NCBI GenBank assembly: GCA_029747015.1 | Contig: JAKOGI010003013.1 | Span: 1 to 64,000 of the forward strand | Origin: Carnegiea gigantea | Lineage: Eukaryota; Streptophyta; Magnoliopsida; Caryophyllales; Cactaceae | DNA length: 64,000 nt | Reading direction: 5' to 3' | Shown here: positions 10,104-21,298 of the stretch, one piece after another | Layout of the letters: every line of letters starts with the position of its first letter | Numbering within the stretch: the first letter of the stretch is position 1 | The notes under the pieces: generated by a model | The model's database searches: none | The model's input: the letters and a program-made list of their open reading frames with translations, nothing else | What the model was told of the DNA's origin: nothing | Position numbers and translations under genes: made by a program

Positions 10104-11419
10104 GCCTTCTCAATCATGGTAAGGGATACCACGTTTGCATAACTCCCACCATTAATAATCAATGAACACACCTTGCCCTGAACCGTGCACCTAGTATGAA
10201 AAATATTCTCTCTTTGTTCATCCTTAGTGCTCTTTTGACCGTTCAAGATTCTCCTCAAAACTAGCATTTCACCTTCATCAGCTTCCTCCTCAACCTCTTC
10301 TTGACTCTCCCCATGTTCTTCTTCAGTTTCACCATCAATTTCACCTACCTTCTCTTGCTCATCCACGGCTCTCCATTCGGCCAAAGTAATCACTTTGCGA
10401 TTTGGGCACTCCGAGGCTATGTGGCCTAATCCTTGGCACTTGAAACATCTTCTAGTGCTCATAGGATTGGGGTTTGGTCGAATTGGAGGTGCTGGGGCCT
10501 TTTGTGGTGCTTGGGTTCTTTGTGGATTAAAAGGAAAGGGATTTTGTGGTTTAGAAACCGGTTGGGAACTCCCCTTGTTAAAGGGTTGGCTCCGGATTGG
10601 AGGCTTCTGATTGGAAGGTTTGAAAGTTTGCTTAGCTTTCTTTTCTTGTTCAACTTTGTGGGTAAGCACGCAAACCTCATCAAAAGTAGTATAAGCTTGT
10701 AATTCAACAACATTAGAGTACCTAAGATCAAGTCCTCCCAAGTATCTAACAATTGTTTGCTCTTCGGGTTCATGTAAATCACATTTAATCACAAGCTTTT
10801 CAAATTCTCTAGTATACTCTTCAACACTTTGATTGCCTTGGTTTAGATTATGAAGTTGTGAATAGCAATCTTGAACATACGTAGGGGGTAAAAATCTCGC
10901 CTTCAACTTGGTTTTCATCTTTTCCCAAGTCCTGATTTTAGCTTTACGTTCCCTAACTCTCTTAGCACATAAGTTGGTCCACCATAAGGAAACATACTTA
11001 CGTAGTCTCAATGCCACCAACTTGACTTTCTTGTCTTCTGGAACGTCCTTGTATTCGAACACCCTCTCTACCGTATGCAACCAGTCCAAGAATTCTTCTG
11101 GATCGAGCTTGCCTTCATATTCTGGAATCTCAACTCTAAAATCATTAGAGTTACCTTGCATTCTCTGTTCTGGACGTGACCTTCTTGATGGTTCTGCATC
11201 ACTTGAAGATTCAAGGTTATGGCTGAAAGCTTGCTCTCGGCCGTGTGGGGCAGAATAGAATGATTCTTCATTCAACTTCTGCTTTTGCTTGAGAAAAGTA
11301 CCCAATTCCTTGCGTAGGTACTCATTTTGCGCCTTTAGTTCTTGATTAGAAGAAGTAATTTCATGATTACTCTTCAAAACAGCATCAAGCTTCTCTTCTA
11401 GGCTTAGACTAGTACTCAT
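10058..11419 (-). pseudogene. E2 gag and start of protease (frameshifted from pol)
   Basis: 453 codons starting MSTSLSLEEKL, the same start type as the other copies. A predicted coiled coil lies at about residues 5-50, then the gag domain, the zinc knuckle CFKCQGLGHIASEC near residue 327, an acidic stretch, and the protease start. The protease motif reads INGGS rather than IDGGS, so the catalytic Asp is lost. A frameshift near 10,100 separates it from the rest of the protease. The gag part itself has no stop and could still make a capsid-like protein if transcribed. Confidence 0.85.
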
Positions 11420-11526
11420 GCTCGTACTTAATCAAGGAATGAATGAACTTCTGACGTGTGTTTTATGAAAGGAAGAAGAAAGAAATTTGGATGTGTGGGT
11501 TCAAAACCAGGCCAAGATGAAACGTA

Positions 11527-11538
11527 GCTCTGATACCA
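11527..11538 (-). other. E2 primer binding site, tRNA-Met type
   Basis: Minus strand TGGTATCAGAGC, four bases after the 5' LTR end. Confidence 0.88.
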
Positions 11539-11629
11539 AATATGATGTAAAGCTCAAGGGAAGAGAAGACCCAAGCTAACCTCACATCAAAAGGGATCAA
11601 AACTTAAAGAATCTTCACGGCCTAGATTG

Positions 11630-11665
11630 GCACGGTCGTGCTTGTATGCACGGCCACACCGTGCC
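11630..11665 (-). other. E2 GC double-hairpin unit inside the LTR
   Basis: 36 nt; plus strand GCACGGTCGTGC followed by GCACGG and CCGTGC blocks around a short loop. Same architecture as the E1 and E5 leader units. Confidence 0.7.
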
Positions 11666-11946
11666 AACTTGCTGCCCACGGAACTAGAAGAGTCTAGTTT
11701 TGTCCGGTATGAAGGCTCTTGAATTCTGGTTGGGTTTCAAGCCTTTTGGTGAAGTGGAAATCATAGGAAAGGATGTAAATGAAGGTAAATGGAGTGGATA
11801 GATACAGTAACTTCACTTAGAAACTAGTGAGATGAACTCAAGTTGAAGGATATGAAAAATACAGTAAGTGAAAGAAATCAAGTTGAACATTCAAGCTAAT
11901 AACTTCACTTAGAAACTAGTGAGATGAACTCGGTTAGGATAGAACT

Positions 11947-12079
11947 AAACTCTAGGATTGGATACAGAATCACCGCCAACCTTTGAGTTTAGGGCCCTTA
12001 ATCTTGATTAAGATACAGAATCACCACTTAATCAAGGTTAAGACTCACTTGAACATCACTTAGTTTGGCCTAAACTAAG
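11947..12079 (-). other. E2 R/U5 stem-loop array
   Basis: Three inverted repeats. 11947-11990: outer arms AAACTC/GAGTTT and inner TTGG/CCAA. 12003-12036: perfect 10-bp arms CTTGATTAAG/CTTAATCAAG around loop ATACAGAATCACCA. 12059-12079: perfect 8-bp arms CTTAGTTT/AAACTAAG. The first two share the GATACAGAATCACC loop core. Confidence 0.7.
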
Positions 12080-13133
12080 ATAAGCAAGTAAGAATTTGAG
12101 AGAAAGCCTTCAAATGCTCTCTAGGAAGTTTTTCATTTCAATCTGAAGTATGCTTGCAAAATGGTTGAAAACTCCCTTTTGTTACATGCCTCGCAATCCT
12201 TCTAACTAGCAAGCAAGTAGGCAAGCACCTCACCTTACCCTCCTAAGGAGGAAAGGTGTTAATTAGCCTTAATCTCCTCGGTTAGGACTAACCGGTTGCA
12301 AAGTGAGCTTAAGACCAATCAAAGTACATTTAAACTAGTAAGGAAAGCAAGACAAATGATTATTACAACTTAATTAACTTGTACTTAAGCCTAAACAGCT
12401 AGAAACTCAACAAAAGGGCATGTGCACAGCCGAAAAGTGGCTTCTCCTTTGCGACTATCCAATGAGAAGCAAGGAACATCTTTCTTTGTCTCTCTTCTCT
12501 CATTGGCTATTCTTCCCAAGGTTGCATCTGATCATTGGTGTCTTGAGACGTGTGCCTAGCCTTAAGAGGCGTGCCATATCAGTTGAAGTGAAGAAAACCC
12601 ACCGGTGGAGGCAAAAATGATCTGGGACATCAAACCGGGTTCAAGGACAGGATTGGACCCGATTTTCAGACTTGGTTTAACCATTGCAAAAATGGATATG
12701 ACTTGGATTTTAACTATGGGGGGGAAGTTCAAGATGTGTATAAACCCCCCCAACCAAGAAATTAAGGTTAAACAAAGTCTAAGTGGGGTAATCAAACCTA
12801 AACATTCAACCGTGCAAAATTGGTCCCAATCTGACCGGTTGGAGAAAAGCCTTTGATCTTCCATCCTCTCGTGTGCATTATTTGAAATCAATGCTTGAAC
12901 CTAAAAGTTAACATCATGAAGATTCCAAAAATGCGAAAATATTAATCTTAAGCCACAATGTAGCTTAAGAAATCAGATGCACAAAATCGGGCTTGTTCTG
13001 GCCAGTTAGCCCGTTTGATTTAGCTTGAACTTCTTGCAAAAGATGAGCCATCTTCTTGGTTTGGGACCTTGTTCTAGGACGAGTTGGACTTGTTTCATCA
13101 CGGACAAGGTCTTGGCTAGGTAGGGTTCCATCA

Positions 13134-14340
13134 CTGCCCCATTAAAAAGAGCAGCCCGGTATACCCGGTTTTGAGTGCTTAATTACTTAGGCCACCATTG
13201 GATTTAAGTTTGATATTTGATATTTTGGCTCCTCATGATCTTATATTTTAGGGCATGTGAAAAGATTTGGGTTAAGTTGTGTAAAAATGGGAGAACAAGG
13301 CCACTTTTGCAAACAGTGTAGGCTAGAACCTGATTCTGACAAGTCTGAGTTTTTCGAGGGTTTGGACCATCAAATGAAGTCATAAATGTGTGATTCCACT
13401 TGGAGGAGTTAGAAGACATCTACTGCTTTCCAACCATACGTGACAATCCAAATCATGCAAACGTTTTACATGGGATCTATGGCGCCCAAATTGAGCCTGC
13501 AATCTGCCTATTTCTGCCCAGTTGCGTCTAATTGATGCATTTGGTGATTGATATCTTTCAGCCATCCAATGTGGTCCTAGAAGCATGTTTAGGATGTTAA
13601 AGGAGTCTTGGACACAATCATGGAGTGACCAATTGAAGAACCAATGAGAAACAAGGCAGAAATGGTAGAAGTGTTCTCATTGGCTAGTCGTAAAGCATAA
13701 AAGAACCAGCAGCTTTTTCGATTTCGTGTCATACTTAGCCAGCTGCTTTCTTGAATGATTGGTTGCATAGTAATGAGTTAAGACCTTAATCCTTGGTTTA
13801 CTAGACTCAAAGTTTGTAATTAGCTTAATTAAGCTTGTTTTGTCCTTCATTAGTTTTCAGTTTTACTTAGGCTAGCTTTAAACTTGATTAAGAGGTTTCC
13901 TAAGCATGTAGAAGCCTCCTAATTCTACTAGGCAGCCTTGTGAACATTTTGAAAATAAAGCCTCATTTTGTGAGCATGACTTGATAAATTTTAAAGAAAA
14001 CCTTGAGTGAAAACTCTCTTGCAAGGTTGGATTCTCTTGTGTTAAATTCCTAAGTGCTATATCTCTAGGTTGGTTCCTTAGAGTGCTGATCTCTTAGGTC
14101 CAAATTACACTTCTTTGTGTTGCTTTTGCTGTGTCTAAGGAACCTAGTTTAGATGAATCCTTGAGGAGTCTGATGGTGGTGATATCTGTATCCATCAATC
14201 CCCTTAAGTCTAGCTCTTGTCCCCCCAGGTGTTGATCCATTTGGGAGAGTTAGTTCATATCTTTCATTTTTATTTTCGGACTCACTTGTTTTCTTTCTAA
14301 AGTGAGTTTGAGTTTGTCCCTTAATTGTAATCTTTCATGG
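13134..14340 (+). repeat. LTR-like remnant Y, plus orientation
   Basis: No coding frame. The right half resembles the R/U5 of the CRM-like LTRs read on the plus strand (attcctaagtgctatatctct, then a GATGG/CCATC stem at 14172-14196 with the conserved TGGTGATATCTGTAT loop). The reverse complement of 13737-13795 recurs at 38307-38364, so it is a repeated sequence. No clean LTR end or target duplication was found; its end is taken at the TGATG of Z. Confidence 0.5.
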
Positions 14341-16076
14341 TGATGCGTGCTAGGCTAGCACTTCGGACACTACTAACACTCAACACACTTGGATATGAAT
14401 TGGCCTAAAGGTTAAAACCACCAGCCAAAGCTAAAGGATTCACCACCAATCTTCGTAAAGCAAACGCACCAGAAGAGAGGATAAAGAATCACTCCTAAAC
14501 ACCACCAATGAAGGATAAAGTAGAGGAGATTTGAGATTTGCTTAAGCTAGCAAAGAAAACTTTTCATTTTCATTCCAAAAATTAGTAAACATTCAGCTTT
14601 GGCCGAGTATATCCGGCCTTCACAACAAGATCAAGGGCCAAGATTTAACTAGCTAAATCAAGCAACCTAGTCTAGCTAATACAAGGCCTAAATTCAGCAT
14701 CTCTTGGATGTTTGACACCTAATACAAGTGTTAATCTCAATGTTTGAGGTGTCTAACATGTGTTACACTTAAGTACAACTAATGAAAGCTCTGATAAGAT
14801 GAAAAACAAGTCAAAACAGCAAGGACAGCCGGCTGATCACCTAAAACAGCAAAGGACAGCTTTTTTTGGTCCCTTGGATAAAAGGGTATTTTCTTCCTTG
14901 CTTGCCCGGATAATAGCTGTACCTTGGGTGGCTGAATCTGAGGTTTTGAGGGTTCATTTGATAACCATTTAGACACCCTTTCATGCCCTTAGGTGTCCCC
15001 AAAGAGTCCTCAAAAGATGGGAACAAACGGAGCTCATTTCGGACCAGATCATAGGCTGAATTCCAGGACTGTCCAGTTTTGCACGGGTTGAAAGATTAGG
15101 CTGGTTGACTAGGCAAATGATGTCAAAATGCTTTGGAACTTGCTTCATTGGAAAGATAAGGCCTGAAACTTAAAGTTAGGCTTTAAACCGTTCAGTTAAA
15201 TCAGGTTGCTCTTGGGTAATAGAGGGCCAGAAGTTGACCCATGTGCGCGGCTGTACTGGCCAGGTTGCAGGTCTGAAATGTTTGGATGATTTGAACCCCC
15301 AAATGGCCTCCTTTTCACTTGCAACTTGATTTATATGAAAGATCACATCCTAAACTTAAAGAAAGGCCAGAAATATCTCGACCAAAGGCCTGCCAAGGCA
15401 AGCCAAAAATAACCTCAAACTTCAGTCAGGTGCTGTGTGGCTGAAACTGGATACCCGGTTGCATCTTTAGCCAAAAGTTATCAACCTAGGCCATTTACAA
15501 GCTAAATAAAAGCTTTATAAAGGACTTAGGTTGTCAACCCAAAAGTGTAAAGTGCTTCCAAACCCCTGGTAAGAGGAAAAATGCCTTGAACATGCAAAAG
15601 AAACGGCCACTGCCCGGGTTGTTCTAAGGAACCGAATTGGACTGTTTTTTGGGTGGAAACCTTTGCTAGGCTTCTACAAGGAGCTTGGACTAGCTTGGCT
15701 TGGGACTAGGGGTCCAAGAGAGTAAGGACCTTCCCAAGGGAGCTTGTAGGTCAAACTGAATGCCTTGACAATAGGGATCCGAATGGAGTTGTTGAACAAG
15801 GACATGCTCTTGTAGACTAGAACTTCGTGGTTGGTGCGTATCACATGGTTTAACTTACACACTTGAATTGATTTTAAGCTTAACCCCTGAGAGATACATC
15901 ATTAAGCCTCATGGAGGCCTGAGCAATTGCGAACATAAAGTCGGGTTTAAAATCTGTCTTGCACTCGGTAGCTTCCTTTTGTATCCTTAGCAAAATGTGA
16001 GCTCCCCTTTGAACTTGTGACCGTGTTCTTGGACCTTTTGGGCTTGTATGATCATGGTCATGGTCTTGGCTTGGTA
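14341..16076 (-). repeat. LTR-like remnant Z, probably a solo CRM-type LTR
   Basis: Starts TGATGCG at 14341. It contains CACCACC-type elements near 14440-14510 and ends with atcatggtcatggtcttggc, close to the right ends of the E2 and E4 LTRs. The CATCA end is degraded. No internal region or coding frame is attached, so it is best read as a decayed solo LTR. The exact right border is uncertain. Confidence 0.5.
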
Positions 16077-16230
16077 GGAACGTTGCTGCCAGTAGGCCAC
16101 TCGGAACGTTGCTGCCTATCTGACCTTGCTCTTTATTGGTTAATCTGGTGGCTGCTTCATGATTGTGTCTACCAGGCTTCTAACTACTCAGTCATGCTAC
16201 TAGACAAGGATTGGATGCTTAGAAGGACAG
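16077..16230. other. Spacer with a 14-nt direct repeat
   Basis: GGAACGTTGCTGCC occurs twice (16077-16090 and 16103-16116) with 12 nt between, at the edge of remnant Z. The remaining ~115 bases show no coding frame or recognised repeat. The last five, GACAG, would be the target duplication of the LARD. Confidence 0.45.
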
Positions 16231-17261
16231 TGTAAGACCCCCCCAGTTTCGTTTTCCATTAAGCTAACTAATTTCCTTTTTACGTTTTAAATTCGTATTA
16301 TTAGTAACTGTATGAGTTAAATTATTATTGTTGAGCTTTTACGAACTATAATTTCATTAAAGACGAGATTATTATTGCTATTACTGATTTCAAAGTCAAT
16401 TCGTGCCATTATGCCTTTAAATGATATCGATAGTTTAATTTAGTTGTTATTCAATTTGTTTAGTCGTTTCAAAACAATTAGGTTTTCAACCTTGGAATTA
16501 GTTTCGAGTTTTATTACATGGAACTTCGGCGTATTTGGGTTCGAATAATTGATGGAGGGTTATGTTATCGATTTGGGTTTAGAACAAAGCGTTCGGGATT
16601 GGACTAGCGATTTAAGTAGATTGAGTTATTACCCAAAAAAAAAAAAGAAAAAAAAAAGGGAGAGAAGGAACAAAAGGGGAAGGGTCGAAGTCGGGTACCG
16701 GGGAGACCCGACTCGCCCCCCCCAAACGCTTCTCTCTCTCTCTGCGTCGCTCCCACTCTCTCTCTTCCTCTCACCCGCGACCAGTGGCCGGGCGTCACCG
16801 CCGTCCGTCATGCGTCGCCGGCGAGAGGAGACCACCGATTACCCCCCAACACGCGTCCACCACCGTCTCCCTCATCTCCTCACCTCACACACGCTGTAGT
16901 CGCCGGTTCCAAGCCCCAATCCGCCTCCCCTGGCTGCCGGCGACCCACCTGTGCTGAGGCTGAGCGAAAATCGGCCATCGATGGGCCGATTCTGGCACAA
17001 GGACGGTCGGCTACTTGGTCGAAATCATGCATGCTCGTATCTCTAGGTTTGGGCTAGTTGAATCACGCGCGAAGAGCAGAGGAGCGTCTGTTTTTGATGT
17101 TCGATTTTGGTCTCAATTCAAGCTAAATTACATGCCTCTAGCGTGGAATCAAGGTGGGTGTTCCTCGCCTCCTAAATTAGTACTAATTTCGCAAACGTTT
17201 TAGCGGAATCGATGTTGCATGTTAGACTAGCATAGCCTAATTTAGAATGTGCTGCTTGAGG

Positions 17262-17606
17262 TTTATAATTCGAAGTTAATTATACATGTTTGGCGTTGAT
17301 TCGAATGTATGTAACCATTGAATGCCTGAATTTATAATTCGAAGTTAATTATACATGTTTGGCGTTAATTCGAATGTATGTAACCATTGAATGCCTAAAT
17401 TTATAATTTGAAGTTAATTATACATGTTTGGCGTTAATTCGAATGTATGTTACCATTGAATGCCTAAGTTTATAATTCGAAGTGAATTATACATGTTTAG
17501 CGTTAATTCGAATGTATGTAGCTATCGGAAACCTGAGTTTATAATTCGAAGTAAATTACATGCCTTTAGCGTTAATTCGAATGCCTGTGACCATTGAATG
17601 TTTGAG
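17262..17606. repeat. 69-bp tandem repeat, five units, in LARD LTR1
   Basis: Five units of 69 bp starting TTTATAATTCGAAGT and sharing GCGTTAATTCGAATG. The total is 345 bp, exactly 5 x 69. LTR2 has four units. Confidence 0.85.
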
Positions 17607-19337
17607 ATTTTACATCCAAATGAATCGAATACCTTTAGCTTCGAATCGAACCAATTTAGTTAATCATGCCTCAGTTATTAATTCGAAGTTAATTTAGCAT
17701 GTTTAGCAACGATTCAGTTAATTAGTTGATGCATGAAAAAGGATTATAAACGAAGTTAGTTTAATGTGTTTAAAATCGATTCAAGTTAATTTAGCTAGTT
17801 TATGCCTAAAAGTTTAGTTCGAAATGAATTACGAATGCTTTGAATCGACATACGAACACTTAGTTAATGCGTGCTCGTTCAGTAGCTTCTAAATGAATTA
17901 TGAATGCTTGAATCGACACATGTACACTTAAACAATTCATACTCAATTAATAGTTTCGAAAGGAGATGAGTGTGCTTGGAATCGATACTTGTGTAATTAG
18001 TTAGTTTATACCTGAGTAGTAACTTTGACGTAATAAATGAATGCCTAAAGTCATTTTATGTTTAAGTGGTTTATTTAGATTCGAATAGTAATTTCCATAC
18101 AAATAATGAATGTTTAGATCCGCATTATGTCTAAGTGACCTAAATGGGTTCGAATAGCAACGGTGACATAATAAACGGAAACTTAGAATCGTATTATGCT
18201 GAAATAGCTCAATTAGACTTGAAATGTAACTTCTAACCAACGTTTATGAATGTTTGGTTGTTCCATGATCGTGTATGAACTTCGAAGTGCATCGTACGTG
18301 TTTAAAGTTTATATATATAAATGTTTAATCAGTCTATGATCGCCTATATGCTTAACTATCCCATAAAGGCCTACTAACTCTGAAGTAAGTTATAAATGCT
18401 TAGAACCTTATCGTGTATGAACTCCCAAGTAAAGTTCTATAATATTATATGTGTACGTGATGGTATATATATACGTACGTATGCTTACTACAACGCACCG
18501 CTAAGTGGCGCTGCTTACCCTGGTAAGTACCTAAATCTTACCATTTCATAAATTAGTATGATAATATGTTGTATTAATAAATCAATGGAACGAGTTGGTA
18601 GTTGGATGGTTTGAGGAAAGAATTATGAGCGTTCGAGGTCTTGTGGTACGGTGCAAGTGAAGAGGGAGACTGGGTTGTGAAATGACCGCAATCGTGTGGA
18701 TTGCGAGGCCATGTGTGGCTCCGATATGAAATGAATTAATTATGAAGTGTTTGAATGCGATTATATGTAAACCCCTCTCCCTTTCTATTTGCCAAGTTGG
18801 CATTTGTGCATAATGGTGAGATTTCAAAGACGGATTTCATGTTTTGAAAATAATAGTAGACATAAATGTTGCGCATGATGGCGTATTTTAAAGGTAAACG
18901 CATACAATTTTGGGAGTGAACCTACTTGAACAGGGAATCCTAAAGAGTTTACAAAAAAAGGTTGAGTTGCACGACAAATGATTTTCCAAAAGTGCAACAA
19001 ATTTACTGAGTCCGTTATGGGGCCCCGATACGCTTTAAGCTGGCTAAGATAATGTGCTGCGGACAATATGATATGATGTAATTTTTTTAACCTAGGGATA
19101 AGTCCGGATAAACCTAGAGGCCCTGACGAGGGCTAATGTAATGGTCCGTATGTTTTATATTAGCCATCCCGGGGTAAGAGCTTAAGCGGTGAGCGTTAGG
19201 TCTCACTTATGGGGTCGAGATAGTTCTCAACCCAATCAGCACCCTGTAATGATCTTATGCAAGAAGTACTTTCGTACTAGTTAGAAAAGTAATTGGCTCT
19301 TTGTGCCATTTTAAACGATTAAAAAGCAACGGATTCC

Positions 19338-19490
19338 TTTTTTTTTTTTTTTTTTTTTTTTTATTTATTTTTTATCATTATTTTTTTATTTATATTATTT
19401 TTTTTTTTTATTTTTTTTTTATATTTATTATATATTTTTTTTTTATTTTTTATTTTTTTTTTTTTTTTTTTATGTTTTTTATTTTAATTA
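19338..19490. repeat. Low-complexity T/A tract, about 150 bp
   Basis: Almost pure T with scattered A. The matching site in LTR2 (near 34160) is just TTCCTTTTATGGG. It is therefore an expansion or an assembly artefact within LTR1, and not part of the ancestral LTR. Confidence 0.85.
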
Positions 19491-19654
19491 TGGGCCCAAA
19501 GGCTATATGAAATGATGTATGAAAAGCTTAATAGGGTCTTTTACACGGCCAAAAGAATAGACCATTCCTTTGAGACTAAGAAACGTTTTCAACGAAAAGA
19601 AAGAAAGCTTTCAATGAATGAAGTTATTAAATGAACTTCAACATGTTTGAATGT

Positions 19655-21230
19655 TATGTAAGTCCAAGGGAAGGATAGCAACAACCCCCCAAAGTAAAAA
19701 ACCCCCCCTCCCAAAAACCCCCCGTCAAAGTAGGCTAGAAACAAACAAACTCTCACGGCCAGGTGGCACGGCCGTGCTTTATGGCACGGGTGCCCGTGCC
19801 AGTTCACTTCCGAGCTTGCCCCCCCCCTAGGTAGTCCTTTTCCACGGTTTGAGATGGCTTTGAAGGTTAAAGAAGTTCGATGTAAATCAGCTAAGTCAGG
19901 CTTGATTTGTGTGGCAAGAGAACCAAGGGGTGAAAGGAAGTGAGGGAAGTAAAGAGGATAAACAAGACACTAAGAGAAACAAAGGTAATTCTGGTTTAAG
20001 AGAGTGAAACAACAAGAACTAAATTTGTGAACCTCAGAGTTTGTTTATGAAACTTGGATAGTTCTAAGCTAGGATGATTAGATAAGATACACCACTAATC
20101 ATTTAGCTTAGGGCCCTCAATCTTGGATTAGGATAAGATCACCACCTAACCAAAGATTGAGACTCACTTGATCACCACCTTAATCGGCCACAATTAAGGA
20201 TAAGCAAGTTAATTATGCTTATGAAATCACAAGCCACAAAGTCTTTTCTTCTACTGAAAGTTCAACTCTATTTTTCACCTTAAAATGAACATCAAGGCCT
20301 TATAACCTTGAGAGTACACAAATGAGCTTTCCTTCCTTCTGAGGAGGAAAAGTCCATTAAACTGCTATCACTCCCTAACCACGGGTTTACTCTAATACAT
20401 GGCTCAATTTCGAAAGCTTACGTTTACAAAGCACTTAAAATCTTCCTAAACCTTTCTAATGCATTAAGGAATGTAGATGACTCATTTCCCGGCTAGGAAG
20501 GTGAAAGAGTGCACGGCTAGCCACCTCAAAAGCTGAAGAATGCATGTGTGCCATGTGTCTGTGCTTGGTGGTTCGAATGAGGGCTTGCAAAATGGAAGTT
20601 TTACTTGCTCCACGTGTCTCTCTCTCAGTAGCTGAGTGGTGCTTGATCAAGCAGCTCAAAATGGACTGCTTGGCAGCTCCACCTTAAGCAAACCCCTGAA
20701 GGAGGAAAACCACCAGCTAAGCAACCGGGTGTCAAGCAGCCTGTTTCTGCCTCCAGTTTTGCAACGCATTTTGACACCTCAAATGATGACTAGTTTGCTA
20801 CGTTTCCTTACATGAAGGAAACCTCAAGATGTCTAGTTTTAGCCCTCCATTTGGAATCAAGCATTTGGACGTCATTTCCCCTAAACAACCTGAATCTCAG
20901 AAACGTGTAGAATTTTCCAAAACAGTGCATCTCGGACAGGTTCAAGAGATAACTTTTTAAGTAACAATTGACTCCAAATCTGATTATGAAAACCAATTGG
21001 ACTTGAAATTATCATCAAAACTTGATAATCACCTAAAAAATGGACACCAAAAGATGCGTTTAAGGCTCGATGTAATAATATAGCAAAAACCGGGTAAAAA
21101 TCTGGATGGAACCTGGGTGTATCAATGTGTGTTTGCCATCAATTGACTCATGGCGTGACTTTGGACCTTAGTTTTTGATTGTTTTGGACCAACGAAAACG
21201 TTATTGGACTTTGAGGATGGACCTCCATCT
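19655..21230 (-). repeat. E3 3' LTR
   Basis: Aligns with 25760-27303 but with many one-base gaps and added C-runs near 19690-19730, more than expected from ageing alone. A GC unit lies at 19766-19800. Confidence 0.82.
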
Positions 21231-21298
21231 TTGTCTCCCTTTGTAGGAAGATTTGGGGTCCTCAAATCAGTAAAGGTAACCATCTGCTTCATAAGGGC

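Larger units (their letters stand above)
6797..13133 (-). mobile_element. E2: decayed CRM-like retrotransposon, 3' LTR interrupted by E1
   Basis: Minus-strand element with 5' LTR 11543-13133, PBS 11527-11538, gag and pol remnants, polypurine tract (plus strand TCCTCCCC from 7033) and the end of its 3' LTR at 6797-7032. The rest of the 3' LTR lies left of E1, outside the window. In-frame stops and a frameshift show it is not coding-competent. It is older than E1, which sits inside it. Confidence 0.88.
11543..13133 (-). repeat. E2 5' LTR
   Basis: 1591 bp, TGATG/CATCA ends. It contains one GC double-hairpin unit (11630-11665) inside the LTR, not after the PBS as in E1. Three strong stem-loops lie at 11947-12079. 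No clear TATA box was found. It matches 6797-7032 at its right end. Confidence 0.85.

Noticed and set aside
16549..16899. Frame with a Lys run in LARD LTR1 (and 31460-31966 in LTR2)
   Set aside because: It lies on an A-run and CT-rich sequence within an LTR. The two copies differ in frame after the A-run, and no domain is seen.
19301..19510. Phe-rich 69-codon frame
   Set aside because: It is just the translation of the T tract.
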